This document shows positions 34,930 through 46,484 of a stretch of DNA of 64,000 bases, piece by piece (position 1 is the first letter of the stretch; each line of letters begins with the position of its first letter). The notes beneath the pieces were generated by a model that saw only the letters and a list, made by a program, of their open reading frames with translations, was not told the DNA's origin and searched no databases. A program made the position numbers and the translations under genes. Source of the stretch: Molossus alvarezi (Eukaryota; Chordata; Mammalia; Chiroptera; Molossidae); NCBI GenBank assembly GCA_037176705.1, contig CM073896.1, forward strand, positions 26,176,708 through 26,240,707, read 5' to 3'.

Positions 34930-35330
34930 AAAACCTGGGATTCACATCCAGAGGAACCATAAAGATAAGAGGTTAATGATGGCCTTGTGAAACTTGGAGA
35001 GACCATAAAAAGAAAGAGATTAATGATTGCCCTAACCCCTGCAACTGACCCACCTTTTCCTCTGGAGCAGTCTGTATCAGTCCCGGTACCAATTAAGTGG
35101 AACCAGGAGGAATGTGGGTTTTTTCCTTTGAATGAAGCTTTTTCTGTTTTTTTTTTTTTTTTCTGTTGTTGTTTGTTTGTTTTTTAATGTAGTGTTTCTG
35201 TAGTTTGTTCCTATATAAGCAAAGTACAAAGGAAGCTCAGGGCTGTCGATTTGGGGAGAGCCCCCTTCAGCCCGCCAGTGTAATAAAGTGCTCTGTGCAT
35301 CTCTGGTTATCTCACTGAGAGGTTACAACA
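34930..35330 (+). mobile_element. Solitary endogenous-retrovirus LTR (class I-like), boundaries uncertain
   Basis: It shows U3-R-U5 logic: TATA box ctatataagc at 35211-35220, a poly(A) signal AATAAA at 35282-35287 about 70 bp downstream, a 'cagcccgccagtg' block before it and an end in 'ggttacaaca'. An internal T-run (35143-35162) is probably a later expansion. No internal retroviral region adjoins it, so it is a non-coding relic. The left boundary and target-site duplication were not resolved. Confidence 0.6.
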
Positions 35331-35399
35331 CTAACAGCAAGCAGTTACACATTTTGTTAAACTCAATAAAGGAAAATAAAGGTTATCCCAAGACACTCT

Positions 35400-35825
35400 A
35401 TCAGGAATACCTGCCTTAGATTCAGAGTGAGGGTGTTCTCTGTTGCAGTAATGCTAAGACCTGAAGGACAAGATGAACCAATAAAAACTGGGTCAAGAGT
35501 GGTTTTAAAGAAGAGAAGAATAGGAGACAAAGAAAAGCTTTGGTGAAAGAGAACAAGGTACTATGAGGGAAGGTAACATAGAATGAAAGTCATGTCGTGG
35601 CTAGAGGCCAGGTCAAATGAAATCTTTAGGCCATGTTCAGACTTGTCTAAATAGAAAAGCAAGCTGTTTTTGAGTTTTAAACTAGAAAATTACATGATAA
35701 CATATTTACTTCTAAAATTTACCTTGGTGTCTTTGTGGAGAATGGATAAAAGGAAACAACAGTGGAAAGAAGCTCCAGTTAGAAAGCAGAAAAAGCGTAG
35801 ACTCAACAGGCTAACCCAACTGAAG
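35400..35825 (+). repeat. Ancient repeat, 3' half of the 7735-8220 type
   Basis: 'gtcaagagtggttttaaaga', 'atctttaggccatgttcaga' and 'tgtctttgtggagaatgga' follow the order of the old repeat type seen at 7735-8220. Family not assigned. Confidence 0.45.
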
Positions 35826-35829
35826 GCCA

Positions 35830-36372
35830 TTTAACACCCAACCACTCTGCAGTGACAGTTTAATCCTTGTTGCTACACTGTTAAGTTTGACCAATATTTC
35901 TAATATCTGTGATGTTCTTCCAAATTATGACATTATATATAAAAACATTATTACATGCAAACCTCTGTAAAGAAGAGGAAGTTAATGGCAATTGGAAAGG
36001 CTGTCTTGTGGAGTGCCACTGTGGGAAGAATGATAAAAAATCCAGAGGAAGGAAAATTGATGGAAAAGGAGAAGTCCAGGTAGCATGATAAAAACACACA
36101 AATTAATTTCCCAACCCCTTCTTTTTTTCCCCTAAAGGTGTAAATATGCAAAACTAACAGAAAAACCTTATTACTTTTCATTGTTGTCAACTTAATAAAA
36201 TGTGCTTTAATAAACAAATACTTTATTGTTTTGGTCTTTTTTTTCTGCACTTCCTGATCAAGAAAATAAGTGGGTTAAAAACTCTTAATTCTATTAACAA
36301 ACTATTAAAAATACTGCTATTTCAATTATCTAAAGTGATATGAAAACACAGTTTTGGGGGGAAAATGAGAAA
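35830..36372. other. No recognised gene or repeat
   Basis: The overlapping minus-strand frames 35881-36250 show no known domain. Confidence 0.45.
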
Positions 36373-36373
36373 T

Positions 36374-36647
36374 TCATAGGTTTTTATTTTTTTGTTTTTT
36401 ATTTTTTTTATCCTCACCTGAGGACATTTTTCCATTTTTTATTCAGATAGAGTGGGAGGGAGAGAGAGAGAAACATCCATGTGAAAGGGACACATCGAGT
36501 GGCCACCACCTGCACGACCCAACCAGGGCCGGGAACAAACTGCAACTGAGGTACATGCCCTTAGCAGGAACCAATCCCGGGTCTCTTTGGACCGCAGGTT
36601 GATGCTCTAACCGCTGAGCCAAACCAGCCAGGGCTCATAGGTTTTTA
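36374..36647 (-). mobile_element. SINE-G: VES SINE, antisense, with 13-bp TSD
   Basis: The T-rich tail at about 36387-36410 is followed by the reversed 3' end, a GA-run, the core and a head ending 'gagccaaaccagccagggc'. The perfect direct repeat tcataggttttta is at 36374-36386 and 36635-36647. It belongs to the younger VES lineage. Confidence 0.96.
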
Positions 36648-36799
36648 AACCTTCATTTTTGCCAGTTGTAAGCAGCTACCCATTCCCAATAATCCTTTTA
36701 CTGGACTTACTTTAAAGTAATCAAATCAACTGATATTTACGCTTGGCAAGGCTCATTAAACTTTAAATATCTGTTGCCTCAATTATTCTCAATGAGTCT

Positions 36800-37495
36800 T
36801 TGAAAAAAATTGCAAAATTAAACACATTATACAATCCACCAATTGCACTGCTTGGTATTTACCCAAAGGAGCTGGAAACTTATGTCTGCAAAAGAACCTG
36901 CACATGGATGTTTACAGCAACTTGATTCATAATTGCCAAAACTTGGAAGCGACCAAGGTTTGTCTTCAGCAAGTAAATGGATAAATAAACTGTGGTACAC
37001 CCAGACAATCGAATATTATTCAATGCTAAAAAAGAAATGAGCTCATAAGCAATGGAAAAAATGTAAATTCATATTACTATGTGAAAGAAACCAATGTGGA
37101 ATAGCTTCATACTCTATGGTTCCAATTACAGCACCTGCTATCCTGAAAAAAGAAAAACTATGGAGACAGTAAAACATAATGGTTGCCTGGGGATGGGGCG
37201 GGGCAAATACGAGCAGGTAGAACACACAGAATTTTTATGACAATGAAAACACTATATGATACCAAAATGATAGATACATGTCATTATACATTTGTGAGCT
37301 ATAATGTAAACTATAGACCTTAGGGGGTTATAATGAGTTCATCAGTTGTAACAAATGAACCACTCTAATGGGGATGCTGATAAATGGGAGACTACGCATG
37401 TATAAGGGACAAGGTATGTATGGAAAATCTCAATATGTTTTGCTCAATTTTGCTGTGAAGCTTAAACTGCTCCAAAAAGTGGGCTTAATTTAAAT
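36800..37495 (+). mobile_element. Old L1 3' end, sense
   Basis: 'ttacccaaaggagctgg', 'gtttacagcaacttgattc', 'ggttgcctggggatgggg', 'gatacatgtcattatacatt' and 'attttgctgtgaagcttaaa' are the ordered hallmarks of an L1M-like ORF2 end and 3'UTR. Confidence 0.85.
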
Positions 37496-37734
37496 ATGTA
37501 GACAGATGAATCTTGCTCTGGGAAATTCATTAATTTATTCTAAAAGGAAAAAGATAATTTCAAGTTCTTCTGATTGTTAAATATTATTATAAGTTCTGTT
37601 ATGCAACTAGCTTTTAAACTTATATAAAATGTTACTTTCTGATGTCAAATTAAAGGACTTTCACAGGTTACATTCTTGGGAAGAGTGCTGCTCTTAGAGA
37701 TTTATTTAATATAGTAATTTATTCGCTTTTTTTT

Positions 37735-37850
37735 ATGAACCTACCATGTGTCAGAAAGTGTTCAAGGTTCTGGATTCATCAGTGAACAAAGCAGATAATC
37801 CTCGTCATGTTATAGAAAGACAAAATGGTTTTTGTTTCTTATTAAAATTA
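37735..37850 (+). repeat. Faint ancient repeat fragment
   Basis: 'ggttctggattcatcagtg' with 'aacaaagcagataatcc' resembles the start of the 7735-8220 type. Confidence 0.4.
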
Positions 37851-37854
37851 ATTT

Positions 37855-40040
37855 GAGATTCCTATAAATAAGGTCACCACATCATTTGTTTTATAATCCA
37901 AGACACTTTTTACAGTGTAAGGAAGTATTATTAATAATGGGAAAAAGCAGGGATGGATGGTGGCCTTATTGTAGACAATGTTAGTTCCTACTATTGGAAG
38001 GAAGAATGTTCAAAGATTCTGAACCAGTTATAAAAATATACATACCAAACACAAACAAACAATCCCCAAAACTGTTATCTGAGGATTCTTATACATTTCT
38101 GATGAACTTAGTACGTGAACCATTTATTTTCTTTTCAATGCAAGGAAACATTCTTATAGGGCATGCTTCATTTCAAAAAACCACGAAAACTATGACTTAG
38201 GCATGGTTTACGGCTGTATTGCAACGTACTCCCCTGTGGTTCTTGCTCAGAAATGGAAGACTATTATTGTTCAGAAATACTGTTGCTTAATGTCCCCAAA
38301 CAGCCTTCACTTTTTTCTCCCCTGAAAAGAGTTAGGAAATTTTTTAAAATTATTTTTTATGCTCAAAGTCTACCCACTCTCAAAAGTGTCTTCAATAAAT
38401 TATCAAAGATCTCCCCTGCAGTTTCTTTAGGATATATTGGATTTTCCTCCACTATTACCTTATTTGAGAGTTTTATGTTACAAAGAAAGCAAGCAGGAAA
38501 GAGAAAATGGGTGAGTTATTCGGATTTCTGCCTGTATTTTATTTAGTCAGAATGAACTTCTAATAACTTGGGATGTGTTTTGTTGTTGTTATTGTTTTGT
38601 GTTTGTTGGATGAAAAGAAGTGGAGTTGTGTATTTAATTGAAAAGAAAAATTTCTCTTGTTTTAATTATAAAACCTAATTAAGTTCCTTGGGGCTCCATA
38701 ACTTTCAGTGCGTGTCATGTTTTCATCACCATAGTGTAGCCCTTGTGTTTCTTCTTCTGATCTGGTGATGTATTAGTAGAAATTGATCTGAAACAGAGAA
38801 CCTGGCAAAATCACACAGCACTAGGTTCACTAGTTAAATTTTTAATTCAGTGCTGATGTTAAAAAGACCAGTAAGGTATCTCTCTGATGCTATCAGGGAG
38901 TGTCATTTGAGTGATGCACTTTATTGGTCTAGTTTACTAGTTTAGGTCTTCCCCTTTCTTACTGATTTTTTTTTAAAGCCGTAGCATCAGAATTACTAAT
39001 AAAAACAGCAAAAGGAGCCTTCAGCAAATTAGTTATAAGTATGCATGCCATGTATATGAATAATAATCTGGTTGATAAATTTATAATGGTGGAAACTATT
39101 ATGTGGATTAAAACAGTAAAGGTAGTTTTAGTAGGGGATTGGGAAGAACGGGTAATTTAAGAATCTCACAGGCTATCCTTCGGTCTATTTTGGCTCCCAG
39201 CTGTGATTCAAAGTTTAATACGTAGCTATTTATTTTGAGTGCAATTGTCATAAACACTCAGTCAGAGATGTTATATGGTACCATTGTGTAATATTTGTTC
39301 AGTGAACTGTTTCCAAATACAATATTGTGCTTTTGGAATTATTCATTTTACCAGAATTTGCCAAAAACATGAAACTAGAATTTAAAAAATCCTTTATGTA
39401 TGAAGCACTCTGCAAGAAAGTCACTAAACATTATTTTATACTCTAAATTTTAAGGATAAGATAGTAGTCTAAGCACAAGTAACATTCTTTGTATTTCTTG
39501 GTAGCCATTTTTATTCAATAGTTGAGTTAATCAGTTAATTCCATTTTTATGACAGTTTGCATAATGGTATGGTAAGAAAATAATTCTAGGGAATCAGTTG
39601 TCTTTTGTCCTCCTCATCTATATAGTAGTTGCATTTTTGTAAATATCGTCATAGTCATGTATACTAAGTGCCCTAAGCAATCTTCTTAGATTCTCTCCAC
39701 ATTGGGTTTCCAAGTTGGCCACATGACCAATCAGGATGCTTAAATCAGGTTTCAGCTTGGGCAGAAATCCTTTTGTGAGAGAAAAGGGGAAAGTCAATGC
39801 TAGTGAAGCAAGCCGTAGCAGAGTCCACTAGTGAGATCTAATTCTAGGTAGTGATTTAAAATGACTGTGAAATTCAAAGAGTTCAAAGTCAGAGTTGGAA
39901 GTCACAGAGACAAGAATCAAGATCTAGGAAGATGCTATCAAGTAATGTGAGGGAGGAGAGAGCATATGTGTGCATCTGAGTGAGTGTGTTGGAATTGTGT
40001 GTTGAGTGAGCATGGGGAATTCATTGCTTCTTAATCACTT
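37855..40040. other. 2.2 kb with no recognised gene or repeat
   Basis: A 97-codon frame at 38253-38546 has no recognised domain and no supporting context; I do not call it a gene. Confidence 0.45.
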
Positions 40041-40044
40041 CCAA

Positions 40045-40112
40045 ACCAGTTTCACGATAGTGTTTCTTAAACTTGGCTATACTTCAAAATCACTTGGGGG
40101 AGCTTTTAAAAT
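40045..40112 (+). mobile_element. MER5-like hAT DNA transposon fragment
   Basis: 'ttcttaaacttggctatac' and 'aaaatcacttgggggagc' match the MER5A-like start. Short and diverged. Confidence 0.5.
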
Positions 40113-40114
40113 AT

Positions 40115-42175
40115 GCTAATGCTGGAGTACCATGCATGACCAAATTTATCAGGGTAATTTATTTTGAGGCCAAAAGAGAGAAACTCTGCTTACGATAGAG
40201 ACATGCAATTAGAGAAGCTTGGAGTAAGAATCCTGCCACTTTATTGTTTTTCTCTTGCAATTTGTACTGACACAAGCCAAAGAAAGAGTAGGGTTGATAT
40301 AAATATCCAGGTAAATCAAGCATAATGGAAACTACGTGCTGCTATCATAAATAAACATTCCTAGAAACTGATAGGTTTTACCTGATACATCATTTATTTT
40401 TCCTCTTCATTTAGTAGACCATGTAGTAAGCCATACAGATCATGGAAGCAAACAAGCCGTTCCAACTGTGCCAGTGTGTTCATGTTTTCACGTGCAGTTA
40501 ACTAATGTGAGAGAGCTATAGCAATCCCAAGCCGAAATGATGGCAGGCATATATGGGTATGTCCTGTGGGGTTTGACCACCCAACCTACATTATAGTATG
40601 GCCTCTGAACTAATCTGCATCAGTTCCTCATTTTCATATTTATTGGTATAGCTGTTTCAGAGGGATAGGCATAGGTTTTGTACAATGTAGGAATTTAAGT
40701 TAAAAACAAACCTAGTGTACAAATTGAAGTGACTCTGTGTAATCATCTTAATATTTGTGCCCCTCATTTTTTAAAATCTGTGAAGTATAAGTTATAAATT
40801 CTACTAACATTGTGATGAGTAAGTTACGTATTATATGTAACGTATTTACCACAGTGCTTCACAGAGTAGGTGATTTAAAAATGTCAGTGTTCCCCTCCTC
40901 TCCAATACTCTTTCCATTTCCAAGAAGATTTTAAGACATTTTATGATGGAAATCTACCTACAATAAGATAGACAAACCCAAATTCAAGTAAAATTTATGA
41001 GGCAACTACACTAGCTATAAGATTTATTTGATTATGTGAGTTAGTATTACATACAATTCGAGCTTCCTGGCATCCAGGACAAAAACAGAAAACAAACTTT
41101 GATTTTATTAACAATAAGAGAATGCAAATCAGTTTTACAGAAAAAAATGTTCCCCCTGATATGATGTTCTAAAAGGATATCACTCAAGGTCTTTTTTCAC
41201 AGGGAGTGTTAAATAATGTAAATGCAATGCCTTCAAATAGGATTTTATAGCTGATGCAGAAGTCATCTGCATACGGCTGTTCCTTGCATCAACCCTCAAT
41301 AAAACCCAAGGGCATGACTTTTAAGGGCAGCAACCTGATTATTATTACATTTTTATGGATGACTCAAACATCCTTCTCCCTTTTTGTACAGGAAGAAAGT
41401 CAGATAAGACATCATCTGGCTTAGGGTACAACTCAAAATATCCCTCAAGTATAGAATAAAATTTATCTCGCAGTTATACGTCTGGCCCTCTTCTGTGTAT
41501 AAGTGTGTATACTTTGTCTCTCATATATCTCAGAATAAAAATATAGCACAATGCAATATTTTAGTGCAACTGAAATGTACCTGTGCTCCATAGTCCATGC
41601 TCTCATTAACAAAAACAACTGTGACCTTGGTCCACAAAAACAACCAGTTACACAACTTAATAATATATAGATGTGCTAAAATTGTATTTTATAAAAAGAA
41701 ATGAAGATTAGCAAAGTAAACAAAGTGAGCAATACCATAATGTTTATTTCGGCTGTCAAATTACTTGAAATGCATCTATAAATATGTAAATCTTCAGAAA
41801 ATTTAATTACTAGGTAGTTGTCACTGGGAAAAGTTAGTGAGATAAGACACATCTCCCTTTACTTGCTTTATAAGAAATTCTTATTTTTGTATATTTCTAA
41901 AGTATTTCTTCTTGGTTATAATCTCTTCGTCGCAGAATGCATGGTGTTTATAGATGTGACACCATACACTGTAACAAAGGTCGTGCTCAGATCTGTGCTC
42001 ACCCACATAAAATTGCGGGTATTAGGATGATAGCAAGCATAATGCTCGGATACAGTGTCAGGGCAGTGCATAACATTTGGATTATTTTGAAGTATCAACA
42101 TAATAACTAAAATGTTTCATTACTTTTTAGTAAATTTGAAGGAAAATAAATAAATCACTCAAATTATGAATAAAA
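40115..42175. other. 2 kb with no recognised gene or repeat
   Basis: No long frame or repeat signature. It could be unique intronic or intergenic sequence. Confidence 0.45.
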
Positions 42176-42179
42176 TATG

Positions 42180-42285
42180 AATTACACATTTCTCAAATTA
42201 TGGAATTCTCTGAGGACATCTAACTAGTTAGTGGCAGAATCAAGAACTCAGTTTGTTTTCTGCTCCTTGTTTATTACCCCAGAAG
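42180..42285 (-). repeat. Possible MIR fragment, antisense
   Basis: 'ctaactagttagtggcagaa' fits the antisense MIR core weakly. Confidence 0.4.
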
Positions 42286-42289
42286 GCTC

Positions 42290-43060
42290 CCATTTGATGG
42301 ATCAGTGTCATGAGGACTCTGTTTCTGGTTAACCATACCTACAATGCTGCTTTCAGAGCTGATCCTTTGGTTTCTTTTAAATTCTAAGGAAGGGAATTAG
42401 ATTGTGCATTCGATTTTTTTCAAAGATTCTACAATTCAAAGTAGATAACTCAATACTACAAACATTGGTTGGCATTGCACTTACACACACAGTTGCAATC
42501 CCTGCCCCATCCAGACAGCCACAGAAGTTTTTGTCACCCTTTCTACCACAGTCACCTGCTGGAAACACTGTGCTACCTTTCACTGTTAGAACATTTCTGA
42601 AGCTCTACAAATTCCTGCATCAGCTGTCTTTTCTTGAGAAAGAAAATTGAGAACAGCCCCTTCTTGCTCCATCCAAGCATGAGCAGATGTGTTTCTAGTA
42701 GTCCAAGACTGCATTCAGAAGGTTGGCTTTCACATGTGAAACTCTGAGAAATGCGTACTCTTCTGTGAGCTGGGGCCAAACTCCTATACCCTCCCTCAGC
42801 ATCTTTGCCCATCTGGAATATGGAATAACAATCTTTCTGATGGGGTTGTTGGCATGATAATACATCTACTAAAGAGCTTGGTGTAGTGAATTAAATGTCT
42901 CACAGACACCAATAAAGATGAACTAGTATTATGATTAGACAAAAATTATAAATGTTTTAATTCTGTATTATTAGAATTATGGAGAAGATAAATTAGTTTT
43001 TTAAATAGATATTAATGAACTACCAGCAAATTAACTTCAAAAAAAATCAGGGAATTTTAA
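42290..43060. other. No recognised gene or repeat
   Basis: Somewhat higher GC at 42480-42810. Frames there (42402-42650, 42573-42812) lack known domains. Confidence 0.4.
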
Positions 43061-43065
43061 AATGA

Positions 43066-43320
43066 AAAGAGCTTTGGAATTATATAGGCTCATGGATTCT
43101 AAGAGTTACAAGGCACATTAAAATTGTTCTAGTACAACTGCCATTTTCAACTTAATACTCAATAAAACATCTTGACAAAATCATTAAACTATCCTATACA
43201 TGAAGATTTCCACAAGTAGGGAAACCATTACCTATAAAATCATCTTCACACCTGGAACTCTAGACAGATTTAACTACTGTTAAAATATGCTTCTTTATAT
43301 TGAAGCTGATATGTCGTTGA
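43066..43320 (+). repeat. Possible ancient SINE/LINE relic
   Basis: 'gattctaagagttacaagg' and a later 'cttctttatattgaagctga' resemble a very old mammalian repeat. Family not assigned. Confidence 0.3.
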
Positions 43321-43324
43321 CATT

Positions 43325-43980
43325 CCATGTTTATTTTTCTTTTTAAAATATATTTTTCTTAATATCCGTGGAAAATATGCACATTTTAGAAAAATGTCTC
43401 ATCTTCTGAAGAAAGCCATTGTTAATATTTTATCATGTTTCATTTTATTATTTTATGAATTTTTTATTGTGTAGATATTATATAATTATAGAAACATTAT
43501 TTTAGTTATCATGCATTGTATTAAGGGTTTTATCATATGAAAAAATCAAATAATTTTATTGACCACATAATTTTTCATTGTATGCACTTGTTCTGTTGTT
43601 CGACAGCAAATTATTTATTTTTATTCTCAGAGTCTCACTGGAAATATATTATATGTGTGAATATTTATATAATATATGTGAATGACAATTTTAGAATAGT
43701 CTCTGAGATTTGTAATTAGCGGAGTAAGGCTAAGATAATTTTTAGGGCTCTTGATTTATACACCTATTTACAAGTTGCTTTCCACAAAGGTTGTAGCCAT
43801 TTAGCCAGTGTGTGTGACTGACTGAGCCCCTGCCATTAAACACAGTTACCTTTTGCTATTGTTGAGAAATAATAATTGCTTAGCATAGGACATTTAATTC
43901 CAAATCACAGTTTTACTTAAAAATTAACTTGTGCCTTACATATTCTATACAATTAGAAAAAGACATTGATGGCAGTAACA
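43325..43980. other. No recognised gene or repeat
   Basis: Strongly AT-rich. Confidence 0.45.
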
Positions 43981-43984
43981 GCCA

Positions 43985-44110
43985 GGTTCACCGCCCTAAT
44001 TTTAACAGATCAAGAACTAGAAATGCAAAGAGGTTAAGTACTTGACCATCTGTCCTAAAGTCGGTGAGGGGCAGACCAGGATTAAAATTTAGACCTGCTC
44101 ACCACCCAGT
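43985..44110 (-). repeat. MIR SINE fragment, antisense
   Basis: 'aaagaggttaagtacttgac', 'ggtgaggggcagaccagg' and 'attaaaatttagacctg' follow antisense MIR order. Confidence 0.65.
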
Positions 44111-44114
44111 GATT

Positions 44115-44422
44115 CCAACTAAGGAAAAATGTTCTGAATTTCAATTCAATTTATGAACCAGTATTTTTAACCTACACCATTTAACACATGTAGTCTAGAC
44201 TAAATATAGTAAAAAATAAAGTTTGAATGGGATAGCATTATTTGAACAAAACAAAGACAAAAATGTGAAAAGCATGGAAAAATTTACAAAAATGTGTTAA
44301 TTGCTTAAATATTAACAGAGCAGTTAAATTATGCATACACTATTGAAACTATGGGGATAATCGGGAAGAAGTAATATTCTGTGTACACAAGAAAAAAACA
44401 AATAAATTACAATGGTCTAAAG
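44115..44422. other. No recognised gene or repeat
   Basis: AT-rich spacer. Confidence 0.45.
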
Positions 44423-44655
44423 AATCTGTAGCCTAGTCCAGCTGGTGTGGCTCAGTGGTTGAGCGTTGACCCATGACTGGGTTCAATGCCCAGTCAGGGC
44501 ACATGCCCAGGTTGTGGGCCTCATCCACAGTGGGGCGCATGCAGGAGGCAGCCAATCGATGTTCTCTCTCATCGATGTTTCTATCTCTCTCTCCCTCTCC
44601 CTTCTTCTCTCTCTAAAAATCAAGATAGGAAAAAAAATCACAAAAAAACCTGTAG
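44423..44655 (+). mobile_element. SINE-H: VES SINE, second lineage, sense
   Basis: Head 'gctggtgtggctcagtgg', core 'cacagtggggcgcatgcagg', CT-rich stretch and A-rich end. Flanking 9-mers aatctgtag (44423-44431) and aacctgtag (44647-44655) form a one-mismatch duplication. Confidence 0.92.
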
Positions 44656-44659
44656 ATTA

Positions 44660-45090
44660 AGGATAACACATGTAAATTCAACTAACATGTATTAAGATTC
44701 CATTATTTGATAAGATCATTTTCAAAATATAATAAATAAATTATTATAAAAATATATAGTATCATAAAAGTATGTATATAAATATATTACAAAAAGTATT
44801 TCTTCATTTATATGGTGACTTTTAATTTGTAATAAAGTTGATCTGCATCATATTATATATGCATTCGCACTTAATTCTCCACACAACCCTCCCATGTAAC
44901 TGTTATGCAGATGACTGTATTGAAACTCAGGGAGGCTAGATGGCTACACAAACATAATATCTGTCTAATCAATGACAGACTCAAAGATGGAGAAAATATT
45001 TTACACCATTGGAAGATGAATCTCATTTACTTCTATTTTAGGAAATGCTTCCTGCTGTTCTTTGCTCCAGTTGCTTAGCATAGAGGTTAT
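44660..45090. other. AT-rich; possible MIR trace
   Basis: 44900-44950 ('actgtattgaaactcagg') weakly resembles an antisense MIR. Nothing else seen. Confidence 0.35.
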
Positions 45091-45092
45091 TA

Positions 45093-45141
45093 GCTGATCC
45101 AAGTTTTCATTTTACTGAAAATCTCCCAAGCATGAGGCATG
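45093..45141 (+). repeat. 49-bp direct repeat, copy 1
   Basis: Runs from 'gctgatccaagtt' to 'catgaggcatg'. Identical to 45958-46006 except for one base. Confidence 0.97.
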
Positions 45142-45369
45142 CCATCCATTTAGGTATGTTAGGGTATCAGAATGAGTGTGTGTTTTATAATTCACTCATC
45201 ACAAATGTATTAAGCACCTACTGTATGCATGGAACTCCAGTAATTGTTACGAAAATGGAAAATGATGTTCAAAATATAAACCCTACTCAGATAACTGTTC
45301 AGTATATTATGGTAGATACCAAAATTGAACTTGTTAATAGGAATTTGTGGCTTTATGCCTAGCTCTGTG

Positions 45370-45830
45370 TATAACTAGTTAAATGACACTAGATATGATA
45401 TTGTACTTCTATGAACCTTTATATATAGATAGTTTTAATATATATCATCCATTCTATATTATATATAACATATCTATCTCTATTATATTTGGTACCTATA
45501 TTACATTATGACATAATTAAATGTTATGTAATATTTGTATTTATGCATTATATAACATTTAATTATATAGCTAGTTATAAGTATATAATTATAAACAGTT
45601 ATAAATTATATATAACATAATATATCTCATATTAAATATATAGCAGTCATACATATTATATGCAGTATATATACATTATATATTATATAAAGTATAATAC
45701 ATACATATTTTATAGTAGTTACAGCTATATATTTTACTATATTTAGTATAATTACTATATGTAGGATGGCTAATTTAATAAAAATAAATGTTATATATTT
45801 TGTTAACTTCTTCTTCTATTGAATATATAG
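45370..45830. repeat. AT-rich (TA-type) low-complexity block
   Basis: Almost pure A/T with many short TATA palindromes. Confidence 0.9.
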
Positions 45831-45957
45831 TAAGAATTTTAGGACCAGTGTTAGGGAGAGGAGAGGACATGAATTTCAATATCAGGTATCTTCAGGTTGG
45901 TTATTAATACATTACCTAATTAACACACCCCCCAAAAATACACTGTTCACCAATTAT

Positions 45958-46006
45958 GCTGATCCAAGTTATCATTTTACTGAAAATCTCCCAAGCATGA
46001 GGCATG
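45958..46006 (+). repeat. 49-bp direct repeat, copy 2
   Basis: Second copy, 865 bp downstream of the first, same strand. Confidence 0.97.
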
Positions 46007-46079
46007 GATCTGTAAGATTAAGTTCCTCAGTTTAAGAAATTAAATATGTATCACTGATATTTCACCCTAGTAATATTAA

Positions 46080-46480
46080 AATATAGATAATGCCTCCGAG
46101 ACATCCAGATGAACTTGCAGAGAAGAACATGGATCTAGAGCTCAGGCCTAAGGGTAGGTAGGCTAAATTATGAAGATTTAAACTTTGCTCATATATCAGA
46201 GGTCTGTTGAGTTGTGAGAATGACCAGAGATTTAGAATAAAACCAGGAAAGAGGGCTTGGGGGAAAACACTTAAGGCATGCAAAGAAAATCTGGTTCGCC
46301 ATAAAAGACAGAAAGAAATGTCCTAAAAAGGATAGAAAAGGGTAGAGAAAATAAGAAATGGGTGTGTTCACCAAACTCCAAGGAGAAGGTAGTTTCACTG
46401 GTGATCCAACCATCTAATGCAGCAGATAGGTCAAGATGGTTGAGAATTTACACTGGATTTGACCAATCGCTAGCCATAGT
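46080..46480 (+). repeat. Possible ancient repeat relic
   Basis: 'aatgcagcagataggtcaag' and a purine-rich body resemble an old mammalian repeat. Family not assigned. Confidence 0.3.
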
Positions 46481-46484
46481 TTAA

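Noticed and set aside
38253..38546. 97-codon frame as a possible gene
   Set aside because: No recognised domain, no splice or promoter context and low-complexity AT-rich surroundings; the length is within chance.
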